A stretch of 64,000 bases of DNA from Streptomyces spectabilis (GTDB taxonomy: Bacteria > Actinomycetota > Actinomycetes > Streptomycetales > Streptomycetaceae). The notes below the pieces were generated by a model. That model saw only the letters and a program-made list of their open reading frames with translations. It did not search any database and was not told the origin of the DNA. A program made the translations under genes and the position numbers. Position 1 is the stretch's first letter. The number at the start of each line of letters is the position of its first letter. Below, in pieces: positions 40,010 through 48,755 of the stretch. The stretch covers positions 1,860,001-1,924,000 of the forward strand of contig NZ_CP023690.1 in NCBI RefSeq assembly GCF_008704795.1. Reading direction: 5' to 3'.

Positions 40010-41341
40010 TCAGCCGTAGCGGCGCTCCACCACCGGCCCCATGGCTGCCACCAGGGCCTCGGCCACGCCCGCGGTGTCGTCCCCGCCGAGCGCGGAGACG
40101 GTGATCCGCACGCCCGGGGCCGCGCCCAAGCGGAACCGCGCCCCCGGGGCGACCGCCCAGCCCGCGTGCAGCATCCGGGCCACCACGCCGGTCTCGTCGG
40201 GGACCGGCACCCACACGTTCATACCGCTGCGCCCGTACGCGGTGACGCCGCGCTCGGCGAGGGCCGCGATCAGCGCGTCCCGTCTGCGTCCGTACGCCGC
40301 GGCCACCTCCCGGGCGTCGACCGCGCCGCTCTCCCAGAGGTGTACGACGGCCCGCTGGAGCACCTTGCTCACCCAGCCGGGGCCGAGCCGCAGCCGGCCC
40401 TGCACCCGGTCGACGGTCTCGACGTCACCGGCGAGCACGGCCAGGCGCAGATCGGGGCCGTACGCCTTGGCCGTGGAGCGGACGAACGCCCAGGCGTGGG
40501 TCACGCCGGTCAGCGTGTGCAGCGGCAGGTCGACGATGCCGTGGCCGTGGTCGTCCTCGATGACCAGCGTCTCCTTGTGCGCGGCGAGGACCTCTCGCAC
40601 GGCACGCGCACGCGTGGCGCTGACGGCGGCCCCTGTCGGATTCTGGGCGCGCGCGGTGACGACGAGCGCGCGGGCGCCCGCGCGCAGCGCCCGCTCGACG
40701 TCGTCGGGCAGCGGCCCCTCGTCATCGACACCGACCGGAACCGGCCGCAGGCCGAGCGCGGGCACGAGGTCCAGGACGCTGCCCCACCCGGGATCCTCCA
40801 CGGCCACCGCGTCGCCGACCTTCAGCCGGGCGACGAGCACCCGCTCGATCGCGTCGAGCGCTCCGGAGGTGACGGCCAGCGGCCCCTGGGGCACCCCGTC
40901 GCGGTCGAGCATCCCGCGCGCGCAGCGGCTGAACGCGGGGTCGAATGGCGACTCCCCGTACAGGTCGGGGTGGATGTCCGCGTGCGCCGCCGCGGCCGCG
41001 AAGGCCTCGGCTAGCGACGGCAGGAGCGCCGTGTCCGGGTTGCCGCTGGCGACGTCCCGCACCCCGGGCGGCACGACGAGGCGGCTGTACTCGCGCGCGG
41101 TGGTCGCGGGCTTGCTCCGCACCCGGCTGCCGCGCCTCCCGGCCGTCTCGATCACACCGCGCTCGCGCAGCGTGCGGTAGGCCGCCGCCACCGTATTGGG
41201 ATTCACCCCCAGCTGGCGCGCCAACTCCCGCATCGGGGGCAGCGATTGCCCCGGTTCCAGGTCACCGCGCCCCACGGCGCGCTCGACACTGGCGGCGATC
41301 TCAGCTGCGCCGCGCCCAGCGATCGGATACTCTCCTAGCAC
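40010..41341 (-). CDS. MocR-type regulator: GntR HTH fused to PLP aminotransferase fold (443 aa)
   Basis: The N-terminal GntR winged helix (GQSLPPMRELARQLGVNPNT, then AYRTLRERGVIETAGRRGSR) is followed by a fold-type I aminotransferase domain. The PLP-binding Lys lies in RSTAKAYGPDLRLAVLAG, with ARAQNPTGAAVS and GHGIVD. MocR regulators use PLP to sense metabolites and often control vitamin B6 genes. It is divergent from a PPOX-family gene, consistent with that. The GTG start is at 41341. Confidence 0.88.
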   Translation of the reverse strand: MLGEYPIAGRGAAEIAASVERAVGRGDLEPGQSLPPMRELARQLGVNPNTVAAAYRTLRERGVIETAGRRGSRVRSKPATTAREYSRLVVPPGVRDVASGNPDTALLPSLAEAFAAAAAHADIHPDLYGESPFDPAFSRCARGMLDRDGVPQGPLAVTSGALDAIERVLVARLKVGDAVAVEDPGWGSVLDLVPALGLRPVPVGVDDEGPLPDDVERALRAGARALVVTARAQNPTGAAVSATRARAVREVLAAHKETLVIEDDHGHGIVDLPLHTLTGVTHAWAFVRSTAKAYGPDLRLAVLAGDVETVDRVQGRLRLGPGWVSKVLQRAVVHLWESGAVDAREVAAAYGRRRDALIAALAERGVTAYGRSGMNVWVPVPDETGVVARMLHAGWAVAPGARFRLGAAPGVRITVSALGGDDTAGVAEALVAAMGPVVERRYG

Positions 41342-41352
41342 AAAGCACAGTA

Positions 41353-41364
41353 TGCACTAGTGCA
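41353..41364. promoter_or_regulatory. Palindrome and GTGC repeats between MocR and PPOX genes
   Basis: TGCACTAGTGCA is a perfect 12-bp palindrome. On the minus strand GTGC recurs at about ten-base intervals toward the MocR start, fitting the direct-repeat operators typical of MocR proteins. TTGCAC could serve as a -35. Confidence 0.45.
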
Positions 41365-41436
41365 ATAGATGAGGCAAAGCGGCGGCGCGCACGGCCCACG
41401 GAGGCCGGAGCGCGACGCGCACCCGAGGGAGAAGCC

Positions 41437-42141
41437 ATGGAGACGACGACGCACCCGGCCGCGCCGGACAGCGCCCCCTATGCGGCGACCGACCGCACCG
41501 TGCCCACCCGGGCCCGCGAACGGGCCGCGTACGACCGCGCGCTGGTGCACGCGATACTCGACGAGTCGTACGTGTGCCACCTCGCCTTCGTCCGCGACGG
41601 TGCCCCGGTCGTCCTGCCGACGCTGTACGGGCGGGTCGGCGAGCGGCTCTACGTGCACGGCTCGACGGGGTCGCGCCCGCTGCGGATGGCCGGGGCCGCG
41701 CAGCCGGACGACGGCGCGGACCCGGGCCTCCCGGTGTGTCTGACGGTGACGCACGTCGACGGCCTCGTCCTGGCCCGCTCGGCCTTCCACCACTCGATCA
41801 ACTACCGCTCCGTGGTGGTGCACGGCATCGCGCGCCCGGTCACGGACCCGGAGGAGAAGCGGACCGCGCTCGACGCGCTGGTCGAGCACGTGGTGCCCGG
41901 CCGCGCCGCCGACTCGCGGCCCGCGAACGCCAAGGAGCTGGCCGCGACCGCCGTGCTCAGCCTCGATCTCGCCGAGGTGTCCGCGAAGGTGCGCACCGGC
42001 GGGCCGAACGACGACCCGGAGGACATGGACCTGCCCCACTGGGCGGGCGTCGTGCCGCTGCGCAAGGGCTACGACCCGGTCGTGCCGTCCGCCGACCTGG
42101 CCCCCGGCATCGAGGTCCCCGACTATCTGATCGAGCCCTGA
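41437..42141 (+). CDS. Pyridoxamine 5'-phosphate oxidase family protein (234 aa)
   Basis: The flavin split-barrel is shown by [40 protein letters not shown] and [20 protein letters not shown], matching the Pfam Pyridox_ox_2-like family (nitroimidazole-reductase-like). The divergent MocR suggests a link to B6 or amino-acid metabolism, which is inferred. It overlaps the convergent EamA gene by 19 bases. Confidence 0.8.
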   Translation: METTTHPAAPDSAPYAATDRTVPTRARERAAYDRALVHAILDESYVCHLAFVRDGAPVVLPTLYGRVGERLYVHGSTGSRPLRMAGAAQPDDGADPGLPVCLTVTHVDGLVLARSAFHHSINYRSVVVHGIARPVTDPEEKRTALDALVEHVVPGRAADSRPANAKELAATAVLSLDLAEVSAKVRTGGPNDDPEDMDLPHWAGVVPLRKGYDPVVPSADLAPGIEVPDYLIEP

Positions 42142-43139
42142 CCCGCGCGGCGCGCGCGTGCCGCGGCGCGCGCCTCCGCCGCGGCGAGTCCCGTGACGGC
42201 CGCGAGCATCAGGAGGGTGCCCGCGACGGTGGCGGCGTTCAGCTCCTCACCGAGCAGGGTGACGGCGATGGCCGCCGCGCTCACCGGCTCCAGGAGCATG
42301 ATCACGGAGACGGTCGCGGAGCGGACGACGGCGGCCCCCGCGAAGTACAGCGCGTACGCGAGGGCCGTCGGCACGGCGGCGATGTACAGCAGACAGCCGA
42401 GCACGCGGGCCGCGTCGGCGGTGTGCGGCCACAGCCCCTCGGCCGCGGCGAACGGCAGCAGGCACAGCGACACCACCGCGAACGACCACACCGTGGTGCT
42501 GGACGCGTCGGCCTCGCCGTCCCGCCCCCACCACCGGGTCAGGAGCGTCATGACGGCGTACCCGGCGGCGGACGCCAGGGCGAAGACCACGCCCCAGGGG
42601 CGCACGGCCGACTCGCCGCCGCCCACGAAGAGGACGCCGAGCCCGGCGAGCGCGCCGCCCACCGCGCAGAGGCCGCCGAGCCCGAGGCGCTCACCCATGG
42701 TCAGCCGGGCGCCGAGCGCGATGAGCACGGGCCCCGCCCCGAGTGTGACGACCGTGCCGACCGCGAGGCCGGTGGCCTCCACGGCGGCGAAGTACGCGGT
42801 CTGGAACACGGTCAGGGCCAGACCGATCGCGAGGACGCGCCCGGCCCTGCGGCCCAGCGGCCCGCGCGCGGGCGTGCGGCGGACTCCGCCGCGCGGCCGC
42901 ACAAGACGCGCGGCGAGCAGCAGCAGGAACCCTCCGGCGCAACGCCAGAAGGAGAGGGTGACGGGCCCCATGTCACCGGCTGAGAAGACCAGCGAGGCGG
43001 CGGCACCCGCGGTGCCCCAGGCGGCTCCGGCGATGCTCAGATAGACGAGGCCGCGCCCCACGGAGAGCCGGGGAAGGGCGGTGGTGGCGACGGGGGTGGC
43101 GTCCGTGGACGCCGTGGACATGCTGGACACGCTCGACAC
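42123..43139 (-). CDS. EamA-family (DMT superfamily) exporter (338 aa)
   Basis: About ten transmembrane helices, starting with [20 protein letters not shown], include [20 protein letters not shown] and a final [20 protein letters not shown]. The cytoplasmic N-terminal tail is Ser/Thr rich. GTG 43139 is the furthest start; MSTAS downstream is an alternative. A leader peptide and hairpin lie 200 bases upstream (43314-43395). Likely a small-metabolite exporter. Confidence 0.85.
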   Translation of the reverse strand: MSSVSSMSTASTDATPVATTALPRLSVGRGLVYLSIAGAAWGTAGAAASLVFSAGDMGPVTLSFWRCAGGFLLLLAARLVRPRGGVRRTPARGPLGRRAGRVLAIGLALTVFQTAYFAAVEATGLAVGTVVTLGAGPVLIALGARLTMGERLGLGGLCAVGGALAGLGVLFVGGGESAVRPWGVVFALASAAGYAVMTLLTRWWGRDGEADASSTTVWSFAVVSLCLLPFAAAEGLWPHTADAARVLGCLLYIAAVPTALAYALYFAGAAVVRSATVSVIMLLEPVSAAAIAVTLLGEELNAATVAGTLLMLAAVTGLAAAEARAAARARRAGQGSIR

Positions 43140-43313
43140 GTGGAATCTCCGCAGCGGATCGAAAGGGAGACCGCGTCACGGCCGGGCGTGGCGACGAGGA
43201 GTGCCCGCAGGCACGGGCTCAACAGGGGCCGCCCCGTAGAAGAAGGGGGACGGCATCCCGCACGGCCGCTGGGACGCAGGTCTGGGACTGTCGTCTGCGG
43301 GCAGCGCCGTTCA

Positions 43314-43395
43314 GCCCGGCCGACGGCCGGGCGTGATCCGTGGGGGCCCGCTCTCAGGCGGCCGGAGGCGGAAGAACGAGTGCTCGTGCGTGCAT
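43314..43395 (-). promoter_or_regulatory. Candidate leader peptide and hairpin before the EamA gene
   Basis: ATG at 43395 encodes MHARALVLPPPAA then TGA (43354-43356). Twenty-two bases on lies the hairpin GCCCGGCC-GAC-GGCCGGGC (43314-43332). The arrangement resembles transcription attenuators of amino-acid genes, with Pro, Leu or Ala as the sensed residue. No U-tract follows the hairpin, so translation-linked control is also possible. Confidence 0.3.
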
Positions 43396-43405
43396 GATCG
43401 GCACC

Positions 43406-44425
43406 CTATGCGGCGGTCCCGCTCGGGGACAACCGTTGTTCGGATTCCGGGACGGCGCCCGCGCTCCCGTCGGACGACGGCTTCACGGGCGCGGACGACT
43501 GGGCGATGAACGCGCCCACCAGGACGAGGGCGCCCCCGGCGAGCTGCGGCGCCGAGAGCCGCTCCCCCAGCACCACCCAGGCGAGCACGGTGGCGACGAC
43601 CGCTTCGAGGCAGGCCACGACGCCCGCGACCGCCGGGGAGAGACGACGCACCGAGAGGACCCCGGTGACGTACGCGACGACCGTGGCGATCAGCACGATC
43701 CAGCAGAGGAGCACCCACGCGGGCACGCGCGAGCCGTCCATGGCGGCGGTGCGGGCGAGCACGCCCCAGTCCATGCCCCACGGGCGGGCGATCACCGTGA
43801 GCACGGCCGCGCCGACGAGCAGGCCGTACGCGATGACGCCGAGCGGATCCGGGGCGTCGGCGCCCGCGTCGCCGCCCTGGTCGGACAGGACGAAGTAGCC
43901 GACCTGGCAGCAGGCGGCGCCGAGCGCGAGCAGGAGTCCGACCGCGTCGAAGCTGAGCCCCGCCCAGACCTCCACGACGCAGGCGAGCCCGCCGACGGCG
44001 AGCACCACGCCGAGCGCGGCCGCCCGCGTCACGGGCCTGCGCTGCACGAACCGCACCCAGCCCAGGACGAGCGCGGGCGCGAGGTACTCCACGAGCAGGG
44101 CCACGCCGACCGGAATGCGGGAGATCGAGGCGAAGTAGCAGGCCTGCACACCGGCGACGGCGAGCAGTCCGAACCCGGCGAGCAGCGCGGGCCTGCGCCG
44201 CACGAGCGCCCGGTGCCGCCAGGCCACGGGCAGCATCACGAGCGCGGCGCCCGCGACCCGCAGCCACACCACGTGCAGCGAGTCGAGACCCGCTTCGATC
44301 AGCGGTTTGGCCGCGACGCCCGAGCCGCCGAAGGCGACCGCCGACACCAGGGCGAGGCCGAGGCCGAGCCCCCTGCCGCCGTCCGCCGCCCCCCGACGCT
44401 TGTTCTGAGTCCCACGCACCGGCAC
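43406..44425 (-). CDS. EamA-family (DMT superfamily) exporter (339 aa)
   Basis: Ten hydrophobic helices are seen: GLGLALVSAVAFGGSGVAAK, then LEYLAPALVLGWVRFVQRRP and VVACLEAVVATVLAWVVLGE, the conserved second EamA repeat. It resembles RhtA/threonine-homoserine-type exporters in layout. GTG 44425 gives the most usual N-terminus. It is the second of two tandem EamA genes on this strand and is not obviously co-transcribed with the one at 42123. Confidence 0.83.
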   Translation of the reverse strand: MPVRGTQNKRRGAADGGRGLGLGLALVSAVAFGGSGVAAKPLIEAGLDSLHVVWLRVAGAALVMLPVAWRHRALVRRRPALLAGFGLLAVAGVQACYFASISRIPVGVALLVEYLAPALVLGWVRFVQRRPVTRAAALGVVLAVGGLACVVEVWAGLSFDAVGLLLALGAACCQVGYFVLSDQGGDAGADAPDPLGVIAYGLLVGAAVLTVIARPWGMDWGVLARTAAMDGSRVPAWVLLCWIVLIATVVAYVTGVLSVRRLSPAVAGVVACLEAVVATVLAWVVLGERLSAPQLAGGALVLVGAFIAQSSAPVKPSSDGSAGAVPESEQRLSPSGTAA

Positions 44426-44525
44426 ATGATGACAGCCGAGGTCATGACCGTCACCCCTGATGACCACTGTCTCAATCGGCGGACGGCGCCGTGCCGTGCG
44501 CGCCGGTCACGCCCGGCGCGGGCCG

Positions 44526-45104
44526 TCAGAAGGCCGGCTCGCCTTCCGCGTCGCCGTCGCTCTCCAGCCGTGCGAGCAGCACGTCGGCGTCGACGCCCGC
44601 GCGCCGCAGCACCTCGACGGCCCGGCACTCCCGGTCGGCGGCGAGGGCGGCGAGCAGGTCGACCCCCTGGGCCAGGCGCTCGCCGCGCAGCACGGCACGC
44701 GCGTGCGCGGCCTCCATGGCTCCGGCCGCCGCGGGCGAGAGAACCGTTTCCTTGGCGGACGGCACGAGCGGCACGGCCCCGGAGTCCTCGACGGTGCCCT
44801 GCCACTGGAGGCCGTAGCCGATGCTGCGCTGGACGAGATAGCCGAGCAGCCGCGCGATCTGCGGCCCGCCGTCGAAGACCGCCCGGACCTGCGGCTCGTA
44901 CTCCAGGAGCGAGTGCAGCAGATGGGCCGTGTCGACCTGCCTGTCCCCGTCGCGCACGGCCCGCCTGCGCGCACCGGACAGCACCGAGGCCAGCGCCGCG
45001 CTCAGGCTGGAATCGACGTCGGTTCGGGTCGGGCCGGGTTCGGCACCCTGGGGGGTACGGCTTTGCACACCTCCCACCCCATCAGTCCCCACAGCTCCCG
45101 GCAT
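44526..45104 (-). CDS. Standalone Clp N-terminal domain protein (192 aa)
   Basis: Two Clp_N repeats are recognisable: AALASVLSGARRRAVRDGDR with DTAHLLHSLLEYEPQVRAVF, and SPAAAGAMEAAHARAVLRGE with QGVDLLAALAADRECRAVEV. No AAA module follows. The N domain in ClpA/C binds substrates and adaptors, so a free copy may act as adaptor or competitor for ClpC. The gene is monocistronic with an upstream TGATGGGG-rich leader. Confidence 0.78.
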   Translation of the reverse strand: MPGAVGTDGVGGVQSRTPQGAEPGPTRTDVDSSLSAALASVLSGARRRAVRDGDRQVDTAHLLHSLLEYEPQVRAVFDGGPQIARLLGYLVQRSIGYGLQWQGTVEDSGAVPLVPSAKETVLSPAAAGAMEAAHARAVLRGERLAQGVDLLAALAADRECRAVEVLRRAGVDADVLLARLESDGDAEGEPAF

Positions 45105-45266
45105 CGGCGGCGGGAAGCATTTCCGCGTCCCACACAAGTTGGGCACTGCCGGGCGGGTTGTCCTCCTTACGGATGACTTTCTGCTGTTTTCGCAGGTGGG
45201 GCGTGCGCTTTTGTGCTGCGCGCCGGGTGCGCAACCACTTCGCTCCGGCGCTCGTCTGTCTGTGGC

Positions 45267-45455
45267 ATGGAGAGCAGGTGCTGGCTGGTCACCCTGCCGG
45301 CGGTCGACGGCCGACTGTACGTGTACCGCGTGTACGCGCCGGAGGACGCCCTGCCCGCCGACCTGTTCTGGGAAGCGTGGCACTGCCACGACGAGAGCCC
45401 CTTCCCCCGGGCCTCCGACCTCTTCGACGCGGCCGAGATACAGCGCGTCGGCTGA
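45267..45455 (+). CDS. Small hypothetical protein (62 aa)
   Basis: The product is MESRCWLVTLPAVDGRLYVY, then RVYAPEDALPADLFWEAWH and a short acidic tail. It is a small soluble beta-alpha domain with aromatic residues. It lies between the Clp_N gene and the convergent PrmC-like gene and may have its own promoter. An upstream in-frame start at 45213 would add 18 residues but lacks an SD. Function is unknown. Confidence 0.5.
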   Translation: MESRCWLVTLPAVDGRLYVYRVYAPEDALPADLFWEAWHCHDESPFPRASDLFDAAEIQRVG

Positions 45456-45521
45456 CCGCGCGGCCTTCCGACCGGCGCCGGAGCCGCCTTCACGGGGCAC
45501 CTGCACGGGTCGCGGCCGGGG

Positions 45522-46328
45522 CTACCGCTCCGGGCGCCGGCCGTTCACCACCGTCGCGTACAGCTCCTCGTCCGTGACGACGCGCGGCACGAGGCCCGCG
45601 TCCGTGACGGCCGCGACCGCCGAGGTCACCTGCCGCTCGCTCGTCTCGAACAGCAGGCATCCGCCCGGCGCCAGCCAGCGCGCCGCGTCCGCCGTCACCC
45701 GCCGCAGCACGTCGAGCCCGTCGGCTCCGCCGTCGAGGGCGACGCGCGCCTCGTGCTCACGGGCCTCGACGGGCAGCAGCGCGACCTCGTCGGAGGGGAC
45801 GTACGGCACGTTGGCCAGCAGGACGTCGACCCGCCCGCGGAGCGCGGCGGGCAGCGCCTCGTACAGGTCACCCTCGTACACGTGGCCTCCGGCCTCGCCC
45901 ACGTTGCGGCGGGCGCAGGCCACGGCCGCCGGGTCGATGTCGGCGGCGTGCAGCTCGGCCCGGCCTAGCGCGGCCGCGACGGCGGCCCCCAGCGCACCGG
46001 ACCCGCAGCACAGGTCGACGACGACGGCACCGGGCGCCGACAGCGCGGCCGCCTCGCGGACGAGGGCCTCGGTACGGCGGCGCGGCACGAAGACCCCGGC
46101 GTCGACGGCGATGCGCAGACCCGCGAAATCGGCCCAGCCCACGACGTGTTCCAGCGGCAGGCCGCTCGCCCGCCGCGCCACCATGGCGTCGAGTTCCTCG
46201 GGGGTCGCGGCGGCGGCCATGAGCAGGTCCGCCTCCTCCTCGGCGAACACACAGCCCGCCGCGCGCAGCCGTGCCACGACGGCGGCGGGAGCCGGGGGAC
46301 GCTCGGCGGAGTGGGCGAGGGCTGGCAT
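45522..46328 (-). CDS. PrmC-like protein-(glutamine-N5) methyltransferase homologue (268 aa)
   Basis: The SAM-binding motif VVVDLCCGSGALGAAVAAAL and an N-terminal helical domain of the HemK/PrmC type (SGLPLEHVVGWADFAGLRIA, then FVPRRRTEALV) are clear. The catalytic NPPY is NVPYVPSDEVALLP here. This variant family (TIGR03704-like) occurs besides true PrmC in actinobacteria. It probably methylates a Gln in a partner protein, but not necessarily release factor. Confidence 0.78.
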   Translation of the reverse strand: MPALAHSAERPPAPAAVVARLRAAGCVFAEEEADLLMAAAATPEELDAMVARRASGLPLEHVVGWADFAGLRIAVDAGVFVPRRRTEALVREAAALSAPGAVVVDLCCGSGALGAAVAAALGRAELHAADIDPAAVACARRNVGEAGGHVYEGDLYEALPAALRGRVDVLLANVPYVPSDEVALLPVEAREHEARVALDGGADGLDVLRRVTADAARWLAPGGCLLFETSERQVTSAVAAVTDAGLVPRVVTDEELYATVVNGRRPER

Positions 46329-46487
46329 GAAGGAGCCTTCCGGCAGTACGGAGGAGGGAGGTGACCAGCCTATCCGGCCGCCGCGAGCGGCCAGTTCGGC
46401 CGTCTTGAATGTTGCGGAGCCTGGGGCTACTTTCCGCGACACCGTCGCTGCGCCCGCCGCAGCGCCCGACGAGAAGGGGTGGTCGCA

Positions 46488-46916
46488 GTGCCCGAAGTCA
46501 GCGCGGAGGCACGGATCGAGGCACCAGCGGAGAAGGTCTGGGCGCACCTCGCCGACCTGTCCCAGTACGGAAAGTGGAACACGACGCACACCGGCTTCCC
46601 GCAAGGCCCGCCCGCCTCGCTGGAGCTGGGCGGAACGTTCACGGAGAACATGAAGCTGATGGGCTTCCCCGCCGAGGTCGCCTGGACGGTCGTGGACCTG
46701 GAGGCAGGCCGTACGTTCGCGATCAAGGGCAAGGGGCCGATGGGCGTCACGGTCGGCACCCGCTACACGGTGGTACCGGACGGCGAGGCGTCGACGGTGC
46801 GCGCGAACGGGGAGTTCAGCGGCGCGGCCGTGTCGATGATGGCGGGCAAGCTCAAGGACTCGGTGACGGCGGCGCTCAACGAGTCGCTGCGGAAGCTGGG
46901 CGACCTGGTGAAGTGA
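46488..46916 (+). CDS. SRPBCC-family protein (142 aa)
   Basis: The START-like fold is seen in RIEAPAEKVWAHLADLSQYG, then KWNTTHTGFPQGPPASLELG and the C-terminal helix SVTAALNESLRKLGDLVK. GTG 46488 lies after GAGAAGGGG. Such proteins bind lipids or polyketides; no pathway neighbour is present. The convergent PadR gene is separated by a strong terminator. Confidence 0.72.
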   Translation: MPEVSAEARIEAPAEKVWAHLADLSQYGKWNTTHTGFPQGPPASLELGGTFTENMKLMGFPAEVAWTVVDLEAGRTFAIKGKGPMGVTVGTRYTVVPDGEASTVRANGEFSGAAVSMMAGKLKDSVTAALNESLRKLGDLVK

Positions 46917-46953
46917 GCGGCGCGGCCCGCGCCCGGCGCGGCGCGGACGAGGA

Positions 46954-46984
46954 AGGCGCCCCGCACCTGTCGTGCGGGGCGCCT
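46954..46984. terminator. Bidirectional terminator
   Basis: AGGCGCCCCGCAC and GTGCGGGGCGCCT form a perfect 13-bp stem with a five-base loop, between the convergent SRPBCC and PadR genes. Confidence 0.75.
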
Positions 46985-47018
46985 CGACGGCCGCGCGGAG
47001 GGCGCGGTCCTCGCTGCC

Positions 47019-47660
47019 TCAGTCCTCATCGGCGAGGATGAGGTACAGCTTCTTGCGGGCGTCGTTGATGACGGTCAGCGCCTTCTCGCGCTGCTCCTTG
47101 GAGCCGGTCTTCCAGACCTGGCCGAAGGCCTCCATCAGGCCGACCCCGGCCTGCCGGATCTCGCTCAGGACCTCCCAGTCGACGCCGCGCCCGGCGTCCT
47201 CCCAGGGCGCGTCCGTGCCCTCCTCCGCCGCGGCGCGGCCGGACTCGGTGAGCGAGAAGAGCTTCTTGCCGCCCTCGCTCTCGCTGACGATCAGGCCCTC
47301 GTCCTCCAGGAGCTGGAGGGTGGGGTAGACGGAGCCGGGGCTGGGCTTCCACGCCCCGCCGCTGCGCTCGGCGATCTCCTGGATCATCTCGTAACCGTGC
47401 ATCGAACGGTCCTTGAGAAGGGCCAGGATGGACGCGCGTACGTCGCCGCGCCGGGCCCGGCCACGCGGACCGCCCCGCCCGCCGCGTCCGCCCCAGGGGC
47501 CGGGGCCCCCGAAGCCGGGCCCGAAGGGGCCGAACGCGCCGCGCCGCCCTTCGAAGCCGCCGCCGAATCCCCCGCGCCCCTCGGGGCCGGGGCCGAACGG
47601 ACCGCGTCCGCGGCCGCGCTGGTGCTCGTGTTCAAAACCATGGGAACGCATGTCGATCAT
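47019..47660 (-). CDS. PadR-family transcriptional regulator with Gly-rich N-terminus (213 aa)
   Basis: After a Gly/Arg/Phe-rich stretch of about 70 residues comes the PadR winged helix: DVRASILALLKDRSMHGYEM, GGAWKPSPGSVYPTLQLLED and GLIVSESEGGKKLFSLTESG. The C-terminal dimerisation helix follows. The Gly-rich tail is unusual in length and might mediate condensate or nucleic-acid binding. SD AAGGA lies five bases before ATG 47660. It likely represses itself through the palindromes upstream. Confidence 0.85.
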   Translation of the reverse strand: MIDMRSHGFEHEHQRGRGRGPFGPGPEGRGGFGGGFEGRRGAFGPFGPGFGGPGPWGGRGGRGGPRGRARRGDVRASILALLKDRSMHGYEMIQEIAERSGGAWKPSPGSVYPTLQLLEDEGLIVSESEGGKKLFSLTESGRAAAEEGTDAPWEDAGRGVDWEVLSEIRQAGVGLMEAFGQVWKTGSKEQREKALTVINDARKKLYLILADED

Positions 47661-47699
47661 TCCTTCCGTTGCTCATCCGCTGATCCGTGGCATCGTCGG

Positions 47700-47743
47700 T
47701 CAATGACATCATTGATCAGTCGCGATGCTTCGACGATATATCG
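47700..47743. promoter_or_regulatory. Two palindromes upstream of the PadR gene
   Basis: TCAATGA-CA-TCATTGA (47700-47715) and CGATATATCG (47734-47743) are perfect inverted repeats in an unusually AT-rich intergenic region. They are likely PadR operators. Confidence 0.5.
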
Positions 47744-47903
47744 GAACCGTTCGTCTGACAACCCCATGCCGTCATCACGCACCTGATCCCCGCGTCAGCG
47801 CGGCTCGGCTCATGGCCAAAAACCCACCACCCGTCACCGAACAAAGCCAGTTTCAGTGAATTGGCCTTACCCAAGTCCTTGAGTGGCCCCCTACCGTCGC
47901 CCC

Positions 47904-48731
47904 ATGACGACATCCCCACGGAAGCGCATCCGCATCGTCGACGCCTTCGCCGAGCGCCCCTTCACCGGCAATCCCGCCGGTGTGCTGCTGCTCGACTCGT
48001 TCCCGGACGACGGCTGGCTCCAGCACGTGGCCACCGAGGTCAACCACGCCGAGACCGCCTTCGCCCACCCGCTGCCGCCGGGCGGCGCCGCCGACTGGGC
48101 GCTGCGCTGGTTCACGCCCGCCACCGAGGTCGACCTGTGCGGCCACGCCACCCTGGCCACCGCCCACGTCCTGTGGACCACGGGCACGGCCGAGGGGACC
48201 GTGCGGTTCGCCACCCGGGCCGGGGTGCTCGTCTCCACCACCCACGCGGACGGCACGATCACGCTCGACTTCCCGACCGCCCCGCTCACCGCGACCGGCG
48301 CCCCGGACGGCATCACCGAAGCCCTCGGCGCCGAGCCGCTCTCGGTGTACGACACGGGTCCGCACACCGGTGACCTGCTGGTCGAGCTGGCCGACGAGAA
48401 GACGGTCCGCGCGCTCACTCCCGACCACCGGGCCCTGGCGCTGCACTCCGAGCGGGGCATCATCGCGACCGCGCCCGCCGAGGACCCCACCAGCGGCTAC
48501 GACTTCGTCTCGCGCGGCTTCTTCCCGCGCGTGGGCATCGACGAGGACCCCGTCACGGGCAGCGCGCACACCGCCCTCGCGCCCTTCTGGTCCGCGCGCC
48601 TCGGCCGCACCGAGCTGACGGGCCTGCAGGCCTCGCCCCGCTCGGGCCTGGTGCGCACCGATCTGCGCGGCGACCGCACCCTGCTGACCGGCCGCGCGGT
48701 CACCGTCATCGAGGGCGACCTGCTGGCCTGA
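47904..48731 (+). CDS. PhzF-family isomerase-like protein (275 aa)
   Basis: FTGNPAGVLLLDSFPDDGWL, ATEVNHAETAFAHPLP, ATEVDLCGHATLATAHVL and the C-terminal DPVTGSAHTALAPFWS are the diagnostic PhzF blocks; the catalytic glutamate is in NHAETAF. PhzF isomerises DHHA in phenazine synthesis, but most homologues act on unknown diene-type substrates. No phenazine genes are present. The -10-like CTACCGT ends six bases before ATG, so the mRNA could be leaderless. Confidence 0.85.
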   Translation: MTTSPRKRIRIVDAFAERPFTGNPAGVLLLDSFPDDGWLQHVATEVNHAETAFAHPLPPGGAADWALRWFTPATEVDLCGHATLATAHVLWTTGTAEGTVRFATRAGVLVSTTHADGTITLDFPTAPLTATGAPDGITEALGAEPLSVYDTGPHTGDLLVELADEKTVRALTPDHRALALHSERGIIATAPAEDPTSGYDFVSRGFFPRVGIDEDPVTGSAHTALAPFWSARLGRTELTGLQASPRSGLVRTDLRGDRTLLTGRAVTVIEGDLLA

Positions 48732-48755
48732 CGCGCGCCCGCCCACCGCGTGGGA

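Noticed and set aside
43037..43222. A 61-residue minus-strand frame upstream of the EamA gene
   Set aside because: Pro-rich, overlaps the EamA start region, and has no SD; chance reading is more likely.
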